Positions 1 through 7,712 of a stretch of 10,472 bases of DNA are shown here, piece by piece. The notes under the pieces are model-generated. The model saw only the letters and a list, made by a program, of their open reading frames with translations. It did not search any database and was not told where the DNA came from. The translations under genes and the position numbers were made by a program. Source of the stretch: a bacterium Ga0077546 (lineage in GTDB: Bacteria > Cyanobacteriota > Vampirovibrionia > Obscuribacterales > Obscuribacteraceae); contig LNEX01000452.1 in NCBI GenBank assembly GCA_001464165.1, positions 1 through 10,472 on the forward strand. Reading direction: 5' to 3'. Positions within the stretch are counted from its first letter, which is position 1. Every line of letters starts with the position of its first letter.

Positions 1-510
1 AAGATGGTGGCGGTGGGCGAGTGCGGCTTAGACTTTTACTACAACAACAGCAGCAGAGACGAGCAGCTTAAGGCCTTTCGCGAACAAATCGCCATAGCAG
101 TTACCATAGACAAACCCGTTATTGTGCACTGCCGGGACGCTTGGGAAGAGACATTTGCTCTTCTTGGAGAAGCTCAAGGCAAGGTACGCGGAGTTTTCCA
201 TTGCTTCACTGGTGGGCCGGAACACCTAGAAGCAATTGCCAAGCTTGATTTTTATGTTTCTTTCTCAGGCATTCTTACCTACACTAAAGCTACCAATATT
301 CAAGAAGCTGCCGCTCTCGTGCCTCAAGACCGCATGCTGGTTGAAACCGACTGCCCATTTTTGTCACCGCAGAAAGTTCGCGGTGAACGCAACGAGCCAG
401 CCTTTGTCTGGTGGACAGCAGATAAACTCGCGACTTTGCGCGCCAGCAGTTTAGACGAGACAGCTGCTCAAGTGAGTGCCAATACCAAAGCGTTGTTCAG
501 GCTGCCGTGA
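1..510 (+). CDS. TatD-family metal-dependent hydrolase (putative DNase), C-terminal part, cut by left edge
   Basis: The frame is open from base 1, so this is the 3' part of a gene that begins left of the window; the ATG at 4 falls inside a conserved strand and is not the start. The family is recognised from its motif series: GECGLDFY near the visible start, VIVHCRDA, GVFHCFTGG, and LVETDCPFLSP followed by a xRNEPAxV motif. In TatD proteins these Glu, His and Asp residues bind two metal ions in a TIM barrel of about 255-265 residues; about 169 are visible here, so roughly the first third is missing. Known members are cytoplasmic 3'-5' DNases or amidohydrolase-like enzymes linked to DNA repair and turnover. 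Cys replaces the usual Ser/Ala in two of the motifs, which is common variation. It ends with TGA, 52 bases before the kinase run, and shows no functional link to it. The family call is firm; the substrate is not. Confidence 0.93.
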   Translation, partial: KMVAVGECGLDFYYNNSSRDEQLKAFREQIAIAVTIDKPVIVHCRDAWEETFALLGEAQGKVRGVFHCFTGGPEHLEAIAKLDFYVSFSGILTYTKATNIQEAAALVPQDRMLVETDCPFLSPQKVRGERNEPAFVWWTADKLATLRASSLDETAAQVSANTKALFRLP

Positions 511-562
511 AGACTCCCGGCGATAAGGGTTAGTTAAATTGAATCAGTGGGAATTTAAAATA

Positions 563-2646
563 GTGAGTAGCAAAGGTTCTAAGCCACGACCAAGAAATTC
601 ACAAGCAAGAAAATTGAACTGAACGATGCTGTTGACAGAAGTTACTTAGTCGGTCTCCTTCTATGGATGCCGGTTTGGATCGGATCAATTTTCTTCGTGC
701 CCTGGACATTTGCCGTTGGTATCATCGGCATCTACAAAATTTTCTACTTGTACAGCAATCGCCTGATTTTCAAAGGCGATTTTTTAATATTTCCTGGTCC
801 GTTTGGCAAATCATGCCAATACAAAAACATTGCACGAATAAGTCTAGAAGGCAACGGCAGGTTTCTCAATCTTGAAATTGTGAACGAACAAAATCTTGAA
901 CTCAAAAGAGTCAGAATATCAGGCCTAAACAAAGAATCAGCAGCAGCTCTCTGGACGCAACTCGCGACTAAGGCTAAGAACGCCAAGATCGACAACAGGG
1001 TGAGAGATATTCTAGTCAATTGGCGGTACCGAAGCTTTTACTCGGGCAATCTCGAAGCGAGGATATCGTTTCCATCATCAACAGATTCAGCAAGTAATTC
1101 AGAAAGTAACCAAGCAATTGACTCAGCAAGTACTCAGGTACCGGTTAAACCAAGTAAGCAATCTCTGTTACTAAAATTCAACGAGCACAGTCGATATTCT
1201 CAAATGAGTGCCTACCTACAAGCCTGTGGCCCAGTCGCGCTGCGCTGCTGGGCGGGCGTCTGGGTAATCGCAGGAGTTGTTGCGGCAGTATCATATCTGC
1301 TCTCAGCAGGTCTCAATATTCGAGAATCTGTTCAGAATTTAGTAGGTTGTATCTTCATCATTCTAGCCTTACCAATTTACTTTATTGTCTCAACTTCAGT
1401 TGCTCAACTAACCAATATCTACGCAACAATACTGTTGTTTGTCATGACCTTAGGTTTCATTGTTTATCTAGCTCTAAAAGAGAATGAAGCAAACACAATC
1501 GTCTTCGATGACCTCGGACTGGTGCTCCTTAGAACAACATCATTCAGCCAAAACCGGCTGCGAAGTGTTGTTTGGTCAGACATAACTGCAGTAAAAATGG
1601 TAGTTCCACAAAGTGCGTCTGGCAAGCAGAGAGGTGCTGCAATTGAGATAGTGACGACAGACAGAAAGAAGCAGTCATCGATCAAGATACCGATTGGTGC
1701 CTTTACTAGTACGCTGAAAAGAAACCATTTTCTGGAATTACTAACCAATCTAAATGAAGCCGCAGAGTTAGACGGGCTTGTGCTAGAGACATTGAGCCCA
1801 CGCGCGGAAGACTCATACACAACCCTTTGGCTCTGCGCCATTGAAGCAGCTCCACAGCTAGAAGAGCTGCTCCCTTTATCGCCGGGCAGCCGACTTAAAC
1901 ATCACAATTTAGTCATTGACAAGCAGTTTTCTTGCGGCGGGCAAGCAGTCACCTATCTAGCAACTCTTGAGGACAAATTAGACTCAACTAGCAATGAGCA
2001 AAATTCAAAAGTAATACTAAAAGAATTTCTCTTACCTTTATTTATTGATTCAGCTCGTAAGAAGGCTATAGAACGCTTTCATCGCGACGCCGTTCTTTTA
2101 AAGAATCTTGACCATCCGCAGATTGTAAAACTGCACAACTTCTTTATCGAAGATTCACGAGCCTTCCTCATGCTTGAATATATTGAGGGAATAAGTTTAA
2201 AAGAAAAAATTGAGAGATATGGCAAGCAGAGTGAGCATCAAGCTATCAACCTAGCACGACAAATGGCAACAATTCTTTCCTACTTACACAGTTGCACACC
2301 GCCAGTAGTGCATCGCGATTTCACGCCAGAAAATCTCATACTGAGCGCAGGGGGTGTGCTCAAGCTGATTGACTTCGATGTAGCCCTAGAAGCAGATCAA
2401 CTAAATGGACAAAAAAACGCGGCAGGCAAAACACACTACTTACCCCCGGAGCAGTTTCGTGGTCAGCCCTGCCCACAGAGCGACATCTATGCCATGGGTG
2501 CCACACTCTTCTACATCACTACAGCTACAGCTCCGGAACCGATGCAGCGCAATCACCCCCAAACTACCTGCACCGAACCAGAAGCAGAGAGGCGCTATCA
2601 AACTGCCAGCGAGTTAATAGAAATTATAAACACTCTTCAAAATTAG
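563..2646 (+). CDS. Membrane PH-like/Ser-Thr protein kinase A1, needing a -1 frame change near its N-terminus
   Basis: The main frame runs from the first ATG at 667 (659 residues), but conservation extends upstream: codons 613-666, in the same frame with no ATG/GTG/TTG, match the N-termini of the B-type paralogues without gaps (Ile, then P-V-W 19-21 residues later). A GTG at 563 opens a basic 17-codon leader that joins this frame by a -1 step at AAA 611-613, giving about 694 residues. Numbered from 667: membrane hairpin at 1-29, PH-like segment about 31-105, Ser-rich linker 137-166, three hydrophobic helices about 190-270, second PH-like segment 278-360, kinase about 415-659. Kinase landmarks: GGQAVTY loop 424-430, K452, Asp474 in place of the alpha-C Glu, HRDFTPEN 549-556 (Thr for Lys), DFD 569-571, PPEQF 593-597. 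The C-lobe lacks about 14 residues present in A2. A TTG at 539 with AAGGG upstream is another possible start. It is first in the A1-B1-A2-B2 run. Kinase activity is uncertain. Confidence 0.8.
608..622 (+). other. Candidate -1 frameshift site in A1
   Basis: In the GTG-563 frame the codons read AGA AAA TTG AAC TGA, so the leader would stop at 620-622 after 19 residues. The Lys codon at 611-613 is preceded by A, so its tRNA could re-pair one base back on AAA at 610-612. The ribosome would then continue ATT GAA CTG in the kinase frame. The crossing point matches the one in A2 (4171-4173) in frame direction and protein alignment, and both have a zero-frame stop at the homologous position (TGA 620, TAA 4180). 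No strong downstream stem was seen; CTGT-TG-ACAG at about 630-639 is tiny. Alternatives are AUU initiation at 613 or a missing A in the sequence. Confidence 0.45.
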
Positions 2647-2659
2647 GTACCAAGAAGCG

Positions 2660-4132
2660 ATGTCGGCACCGGAAAAAGAGATCAGCTATAACTCACTGCC
2701 GACGAAAGTGGCTTCGATCGTTTGCCATGCAACAATGCCAGTCTGGGCCTTAGCACCGGTTATCTGGTTTATCATTGCATTCACAGGGCTATTGATTCTG
2801 CTAGCCCGTCATGACCTAACCATAGAAAAATTTACAGGCGGAGCCTATTCAGTCATATTCGCCGCCCTCTTGCTTATACTAGGCGCCGTCACCACGGGGC
2901 TATTGCAAGAAAGCAAAGTAACTGTCAGCCAAGATGGTCTATTCATTCCATTTTTAACAAGTGCCAGCAATCACTTCGATCGTTTCATTGAATGGCGCGA
3001 CATTGAAAAAGTAATTTTGCTCGGCGAACTTAGTAACATCGACAAAATGAAAATCCGCATGCTCGTTGCTGGAGGAGGAGGCATAACCCTAGGGCTTAAC
3101 GGCATAAGCGGCAATGACATTGAATTTTTGTTAGTGAGTATGACCAACTGGCTTCCTGACAGCATCCTCGACCCACAAATTCACGATCTCAAAGAAGCAT
3201 TATGGAATGCCGATGCTCTAAGCATCGGAGTAAATGGAAACAAATCAGTGAGCTTCACCCAGATGTGGGAAGACGAACTAACTAGTCGCTTTTCTTCCAC
3301 CGCCTATATCCCGCTAAGTCCGGGTCAACGCTTACAAGACAACAATATCAAAGTAGTACGCCAACTTGCCTTAGGTGGGTGGAGTGCCATTTATCTAGTG
3401 CAAGAAGCAAATACAAAACTGAAAGTTTTAAAGGAGTCAGTGATTCCACCAGGCACCAGTGAAGCCCTAAAAACCAAGGCACAAGAGATGTTCTTGCGTG
3501 AAGCTCAACTATTACTCAAACTTAGTCATCCACAAATTGTGCAAGTCTACCAACACTTTGTCGAAGACAATCGCCATTATCTCTTGCTCGACTATATTAG
3601 CGGTCAAACAGTAAAGCAAGCAGTTAAACTTCAGGGCCATTACCATCAATTAGACGTTATCGACTATGCCAAACAGCTGGCTGAGATCCTAGCCTACTTG
3701 CACAGTCAAACCCCACCAGTTTTGCACCGCGACCTGACACCAGACAATTTAATTATAGACAAGCAAAAATTGACGCTAATCGACTTTGGCGCCGCCAATG
3801 AAATGCTCGGCACGGCTACAGGCACCATGGTAGGCAAACAGAGCTACATTGCCCCAGAGCAGTTTCAAGGCCATGCCACAGAGCAGAGTGACCTCTATGC
3901 CCTTGGAGCCACCCTCTATTTCATGCTGACTGGAGTCGACGCCGTACCAATGACCCAGTCGTCGCCTCGTCAGGTTGAGCCAACCGTATCTTATGCCTTA
4001 AACAATCTTGTAGAAGAGTTAACAGCACAAGACCAAGCCCTTCGGCCCGCTTCTGCAAATGAGCTAAAGCTCAGACTCTTAGCAGTTTCAAACGAAAATG
4101 GCAAGGGCATTAAGGAAGAGAGTTATCTGTGA
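2660..4132 (+). CDS. Membrane PH-like/Ser-Thr protein kinase B1
   Basis: This 490-residue protein starts at ATG 2660, 13 bases after A1 stops, with a weak AAGAAG ribosome site. Two membrane helices lie at about 24-49 and 62-82. A PH-like beta-rich segment follows at about 86-180 (from TVSQDGLFIP through a conserved FDRFIEW strand). A short linker motif, SFTQMWEDELTSRF at 198-211, joins it to the kinase at about 228-475. Kinase residues: GGWSAIY loop 239-245, K258 in beta-3, E281 in alpha-C, HRDLTPDN 356-363 with Thr in place of the usual catalytic-loop Lys, DFG 375-377 and APEQF 398-402. It should transfer phosphate from ATP to Ser/Thr on an unknown substrate, with the kinase probably cytoplasmic and anchored by the hairpin. 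It is very like B2 throughout, less like the A proteins. Its TGA overlaps the GTG of A2, which suggests translational coupling. The kinase family is clear; the PH-like label is inferred from pattern. Confidence 0.9.
   Translation: MSAPEKEISYNSLPTKVASIVCHATMPVWALAPVIWFIIAFTGLLILLARHDLTIEKFTGGAYSVIFAALLLILGAVTTGLLQESKVTVSQDGLFIPFLTSASNHFDRFIEWRDIEKVILLGELSNIDKMKIRMLVAGGGGITLGLNGISGNDIEFLLVSMTNWLPDSILDPQIHDLKEALWNADALSIGVNGNKSVSFTQMWEDELTSRFSSTAYIPLSPGQRLQDNNIKVVRQLALGGWSAIYLVQEANTKLKVLKESVIPPGTSEALKTKAQEMFLREAQLLLKLSHPQIVQVYQHFVEDNRHYLLLDYISGQTVKQAVKLQGHYHQLDVIDYAKQLAEILAYLHSQTPPVLHRDLTPDNLIIDKQKLTLIDFGAANEMLGTATGTMVGKQSYIAPEQFQGHATEQSDLYALGATLYFMLTGVDAVPMTQSSPRQVEPTVSYALNNLVEELTAQDQALRPASANELKLRLLAVSNENGKGIKEESYL
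4112..4120 (+). promoter_or_regulatory. Ribosome binding site supporting the A2 GTG start at 4129
   Basis: AAGGAAGAG lies eight bases upstream of GTG 4129 and is the best Shine-Dalgarno match in this junction. The GTG shares the bases GTGA with the TGA stop of B1 (4129-4132), a typical coupled arrangement. The start context GTGAGTAG is identical at 563-570 in front of A1, which supports both GTG codons as real starts even though their frame is not the main kinase frame. Confidence 0.6.
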
Positions 4133-4167
4133 GTAGAAGATCACGGCGAGAAAGACAACTAGAGATT

Positions 4168-4182
4168 CAAAAATAAATCTAA
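4168..4182 (+). other. Candidate -1 frameshift site in A2
   Basis: The GTG-4129 frame reads CAA AAA TAA ATC TAA. The Lys codon at 4171-4173 sits in a run of five A, so its tRNA could slip one base back to AAA 4170-4172, and the stop TAA directly after it would provide a pause. Reading then continues ATA AAT CTA AGC into the kinase frame. The bases around the crossing resemble those in A1 (AAAA, T, then CTGA/CTAA with the same spacing). A possible downstream stem pairs GCAGC 4186-4190 with GCTGC 4205-4209, with a large 14-base loop, so it is weak. A single missing A in the sequence would give the same picture. Confidence 0.45.
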
Positions 4183-5856
4183 GCGGCAGCGGCGAGCAGT
4201 TTCAGCTGCGAGTCTTGACTGTCCTAATTCCCATCTGGCTTTTAGTGTTACCCGGTATTCTGGTAGTAAGCCATGACACCTTGTGGGCGCTTGGCATAAT
4301 TGTTGTAGTTGTGGCCTGCGCCATGAGCTTTGTCTTCCTTCTCAATAATCAACTTACATTCCGCCAAGATGAACTCAAGTTGCCTGGCCTTTGGGGACCA
4401 ACCCTGAAATACAGTGAAATCAAACGCATCTATTTTGAAAGCATTAACAAGCTTTGCATAGAAGCAATTACTGAAATTGGCCCCTTCAAACAGCGGGTCG
4501 AAGTCAGTGGCCTTTCGCGTGAGTCAGCCGAGAATTTATGGGCACTGCTGGCCACAAAGCTCAGAGCCGCTGAAATTAGCTCTGACGTTCGTGAGCGTTG
4601 TAAAAATTGGGTAGGCGCCATTGAGAGCCTAAACCTAATCATGCCAGCCAGTGCCGAAATGGCGATGATTGCCCCTCCTGCTCGTGAGTTGCAGCTTCTG
4701 GTCGACATCAAGGCTCATAGCCGCCTCAAACAAATGCTCTCTTATATGAGCATATACGAGGCCACAGGCTACCGTACCTGGACAATATTCTGGTTTGGCG
4801 CTGCCGGGCTAGCGGCCACAGCCTGGCTCGCTCGTTTGGTCTTGCCGCCAGCCTTGCTCACCGCCTTAAAAAGCTCTCTTGCAGCACAATGGTTTGACCA
4901 GTTTCTCACAGCGCTGTTCTCTCTTTGGGAGCCAACAATTGCCCTCACCCAAGCAATCTTTGCCAATGCCTTTGGTGCCTGCGGCTATTTTGCCTTGATA
5001 CTACTTGCTTGCTACTACACCATTAAGAACTGGTCAGAGCCAGACAGCGCCTTTATTGACCACCTCGGCATCACCGCTCAACTTAAAACTCCGACAGGCA
5101 GTGTCCCCCAAGAACATTTGAGTTGGCAGTCGATTGCCTCAATTCGGCTCTTAAGTAACAAGCGTGAATCAAAAGCTAGCTCTATAGTGCAGTTCAATTC
5201 GCGTAGCGATCGCTTGCCTATTGAAATACCCTTGCGAGCCTTCTCTGGCGAAAACCGCGAACGTTTTCTGGAGGCGCTAGAGTCGTGGGGTAAGAAAATT
5301 ACAATTGATCCCAAACTGCTAGAAGCCTTGGCTAGTCAGACAGATAGCAGCTACACAGAGCTTTGGCTGGCTTCGCTTGATGCCGCGCCACAGTTGAGCC
5401 AATTGACACCATTAAATGAGAAGGAAAAGCTCGGCCACCACGGCCTTGAAATTGAAAAGCTCTTGGCCAGCGGTGGTCAAGGCGTCACTTATATTGCCCG
5501 CTGGAGCGACAAACCTAACTCACCAAGGGTGGTACTGAAAGAGATAATCATTCCGATTTATGTTGAAAAAGCGAGGCTGCGAGTAGCTGAACGCTTTGAG
5601 CGTGATGCCAAACTTTTGAAGAGCCTAGACCATCCTAAAATTGTTAAACTGCATGACTTCTTCATCGAAGAACATCGAGCCTTTCTTATGCTTGAATATA
5701 TTGAAGGAACAACTCTGCAAGAGAAAGTACAACTACATGGAGCTATTGCTGAAGCTGATGTTATCAAATTAGCCAGACAGATGCTAGACATTCTAGATTA
5801 TCTCCATAGCCGCACACCGCCTGTAGTGCACAGAGATTTTACTCCAGACAACTTGA

Positions 5857-5866
5857 TGGTTAATAG
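5857..5866 (+). other. Deletion junction in A2 removing the DFG/DFD loop
   Basis: Before this point A2 reads HRDFTPDNLMV in its normal frame. After it, the next frame reads IALQAEEAVKSKV and then VGKQNFLPPEQF, which aligns with VALEADQ...YLPPEQF of A1. A1 has about 11 extra residues between these two blocks, including LKLIDFD. The frame change implies a loss of a length equal to 2 mod 3, so about 32 or 35 bases. The exact end points cannot be fixed without an intact relative. Confidence 0.7.
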
Positions 5867-6168
5867 CCCTTCAAGCAGAGGAGGCCGTGAAGAGTAAAGT
5901 AACAATTGTCGGCAAACAAAACTTTTTGCCCCCTGAGCAGTTTCGTGGGCATCCTTGCCCACAGAGCGATATTTACGCCCTTGGTGCCACTCTCTATTTT
6001 CTATTAACCGCCAGAGAACCAGATGCACTAGACTCATGTCATCCACAATATGTAACTGATAAGGTCTCAGATCGCTTAGATGCCTTCGTTGCCCGTTGCA
6101 CCGAACCCGAGTTAAAGCGGCGCTTTCGCAATGTCGCAGATATGCGCCAAGATCTAGAAGAAGTTTAG
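5863..6168 (+). pseudogene. A2 kinase, 3' part (C-lobe) in a shifted frame
   Basis: This segment encodes the kinase C-lobe after the activation loop: LPPEQFRGHPCPQSDIYALG, then a TLYFLLT helix, and a C-terminal CTEPELKRRF block, ending at TAG 6166-6168. It lines up block by block with the end of A1 and is in +1 frame relative to the 5' part of A2. An internal GTG codon at 5887 could start an isolated piece of about 93 residues, but that piece lacks ATP-binding and catalytic residues, has no reason to fold alone, and is best read as the separated end of A2. Unlike A1 it keeps the stretch YVTDKVSDRLDAFVAR in the C-lobe. B2 starts 30 bases downstream. Confidence 0.8.
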
Positions 6169-6197
6169 ATAAGATTTGAAAGAGAAATAGCAAAATT

Positions 6198-7625
6198 ATG
6201 GCTCAAGAAAAAATCATTATCTACGACTCACTACCGGCAAAAGCAGGGTTAGCTATATGCACTTTGACACTGCCGCTTTGGGGTCTAATTGCCCCTGTAG
6301 TACTTGCAGTACTTTCAATTGGTTGCCTCTTTGCTATCTTCTACGGTGTCTTACCACAAGCAATCGGCATCATGGGCAATTGCCTAGCTCTTGCCCTATT
6401 CTTCTTGAGCGGGGTAATAGTCACTGGAATCTTCAGCGAAAGCAACCTAACTGTCAGTCAAGAAGGTCTTACATTGCCAGCTCTCACAAGTTTCACCAAT
6501 AAATTTGACCGCTTTATTGAATGGGCCGATGTAGAAAAAGTCACGCTATTGGGAGACGATTTGACCAATTTAAATTCACTCAAGCTACATATAAAAGTTC
6601 AACACGGCGGGTTTGCAGTGATTGGTCTAAACGGTCTTGTGGCTAACGACATCGAATATATCTTAGTCAGTATGGCCAATTGGTTGCCAGCAAAAGCACT
6701 GGACAGCAAGCTAGATCAACTTAAAGAACTGCTCTGGAACTCAAGCTCGACAGGTGATGCCAAGGCAGGCACTTTGCTAAGCTTTACCAGCATGTGGGAA
6801 GATGAGCTGACTAGCCGCTTTGCCGCGAGCGCATATGTGCCCCTCAACCCAGGCCAAAAGCTGCAAGACGGTAATCTCAAAGTAATTAGACAAATGGCCC
6901 TAGGTGGTTGGTCGGCAGTTTATCTGGTGCAAGAAGCAAATACAAAGCTAAGGGTTTTGAAAGAGTCGGTCATACCACCGAGAGTGAACGCCAAGTTAAA
7001 AGAAAAAGCCCAATCGATGTTTTTGCGAGAGGCTCATCTCTTGCTAAAACTTGAGCACCCAAGAATCGTTCGAGTGCACGAGCACTTTACCGAAGACGAA
7101 CGACACTATCTTTTGCTTGATTATATTAGTGGTCAGAACATCAGACAAATAGTCAATCTACAGGGTGCCTACCACCAGCTCGATGTTATTGACTATGCAA
7201 AACAACTTTGTGACGTGCTGCATTTTCTTCATAGCCAAGAGCCAGTAATTCTGCACCGCGATCTTACTCCAGACAATCTAGTGGTCGACAGCGACGGCAA
7301 ACTGATGCTAATTGACTTTGGCGCAGCCAACGAACTAATAGGCACAGCCACAGGTACCTTAGTAGGCAAACAGTGCTACATATCACCAGAACAGTTTCGC
7401 GGGCATCCGAACGAATCAAGCGACCTTTATGCCCTCGGTGCCAGCCTCTATTTTATGCTGACCGGTCGCGATCCAGAACCACTGACTCAGTCTTCGCCAC
7501 GCGAAGTTGAGATAAGTGTCACTGACAAGCTCGACAAGCTTGTGCGAAGTCTGACAGCACAAGACCATAAAGAAAGACCAGCGTCAGCGGCTGAAGTTAG
7601 GCAGGCTTTGACTGAACTGGAGTAA
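6198..7625 (+). CDS. Membrane PH-like/Ser-Thr protein kinase B2
   Basis: The 475-residue protein begins at ATG 6198 (the ribosome site is weak, AGAGAA about 12 bases upstream) and ends at TAA 7623-7625. It is the close paralogue of B1: the same IxYxSLPxK start, membrane helices at about 22-50 and 53-80, a PH-like segment about 84-180 with FDRFIEW at 103-109, the linker motif SFTSMWEDELTSRF at 195-208, and a kinase from about 226 to 473. Kinase residues: GGWSAVY 236-242, K255, E278, HRDLTPDN 353-360 with Thr for the catalytic-loop Lys, DFG 373-375, SPEQF 396-400. The block from GGWSA to ESVIPP is almost identical to B1. It looks intact and is probably a membrane-anchored cytoplasmic kinase; the substrate is unknown. 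It is the last gene of the plus-strand run and converges on the minus-strand pair. Confidence 0.9.
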   Translation: MAQEKIIIYDSLPAKAGLAICTLTLPLWGLIAPVVLAVLSIGCLFAIFYGVLPQAIGIMGNCLALALFFLSGVIVTGIFSESNLTVSQEGLTLPALTSFTNKFDRFIEWADVEKVTLLGDDLTNLNSLKLHIKVQHGGFAVIGLNGLVANDIEYILVSMANWLPAKALDSKLDQLKELLWNSSSTGDAKAGTLLSFTSMWEDELTSRFAASAYVPLNPGQKLQDGNLKVIRQMALGGWSAVYLVQEANTKLRVLKESVIPPRVNAKLKEKAQSMFLREAHLLLKLEHPRIVRVHEHFTEDERHYLLLDYISGQNIRQIVNLQGAYHQLDVIDYAKQLCDVLHFLHSQEPVILHRDLTPDNLVVDSDGKLMLIDFGAANELIGTATGTLVGKQCYISPEQFRGHPNESSDLYALGASLYFMLTGRDPEPLTQSSPREVEISVTDKLDKLVRSLTAQDHKERPASAAEVRQALTELE

Positions 7626-7712
7626 TTGAAGGTGCCTATCCTCATTTTGTCGGCCTCGACTTGGCAGGAAAATACTGACAAAGTACCGATTATATACCGA
7701 CGAATTTCAAAC

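Larger units (their letters stand above)
4129..5897 (+). pseudogene. Membrane PH-like/Ser-Thr kinase A2, 5' part, broken inside the kinase domain
   Basis: A2 is the paralogue of A1. From GTG 4129 a basic 15-codon leader ends at TAA 4174; the protein continues in the -1 frame from ATA 4173, and the first ordinary start in that frame is TTG 4215 (560 residues to the stop). Residues encoded by 4173-4214 align with A1, B1 and B2 (Ile, then P-I-W 19-21 residues on), so the coding region reaches upstream of 4215. Numbered from 4215: membrane hairpin about 3-44, PH-like 46-112, second hydrophobic region about 188-270, PH-like 278-358, kinase from about 408. Kinase residues: GGQGVTY 420-426, K442, Asp464 for the alpha-C Glu, HRDFTPDN 539-546. 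The frame then ends abnormally at TAA 5895-5897 instead of reaching DFG. The rest of the domain is in another frame. As written it cannot make a complete kinase; the membrane and PH-like parts may still be made. Confidence 0.8.
563..7625 (+). repeat. Tandem duplication of a two-gene kinase cassette (A1-B1, A2-B2)
   Basis: A1 resembles A2 and B1 resembles B2 along their whole length, far more than A resembles B, and the order A-B is repeated head to tail. Unit 1 spans about 563-4132 and unit 2 about 4129-7625. Both units begin with the same eight bases, GTGAGTAG. Divergence is considerable (many substitutions, different linkers), so the duplication is old. A and B share the same plan (membrane, PH-like, W-containing linker, HRDxTP kinase), so the cassette itself probably arose from an earlier duplication. 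Confidence 0.85.

Noticed and set aside
514..540. CCC...GGG pairing followed by a T/A-rich stretch after the TatD stop
   Set aside because: Three base pairs with a loose loop and no T-run; not enough for a terminator.
530..561. Possible promoter upstream of A1 (TTAGTT ... TAAAAT)
   Set aside because: The spacing is about 20 bases and the -35 match is poor; chance matches are expected in this A/T-rich gap.
539..562. TTG 539 as the start of the A1 leader, with AAGGG nine bases upstream
   Set aside because: Possible, but GTG 563 shares its eight-base context with the A2 start and gives a leader starting with the same residues, so GTG is preferred.
5887..6168. An independent small gene starting at GTG 5887
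   Set aside because: Its sequence is simply the C-lobe of the A2 kinase and conservation begins upstream of the GTG, so it is a frameshifted fragment.
7649..7660. Small GTCG-GCCT-CGAC hairpin in the gap between the convergent genes (7626-7712)
   Set aside because: The stem is only four pairs and the T-run lies before it on the plus strand, with no T tail after it on either strand, so it is not a credible terminator.
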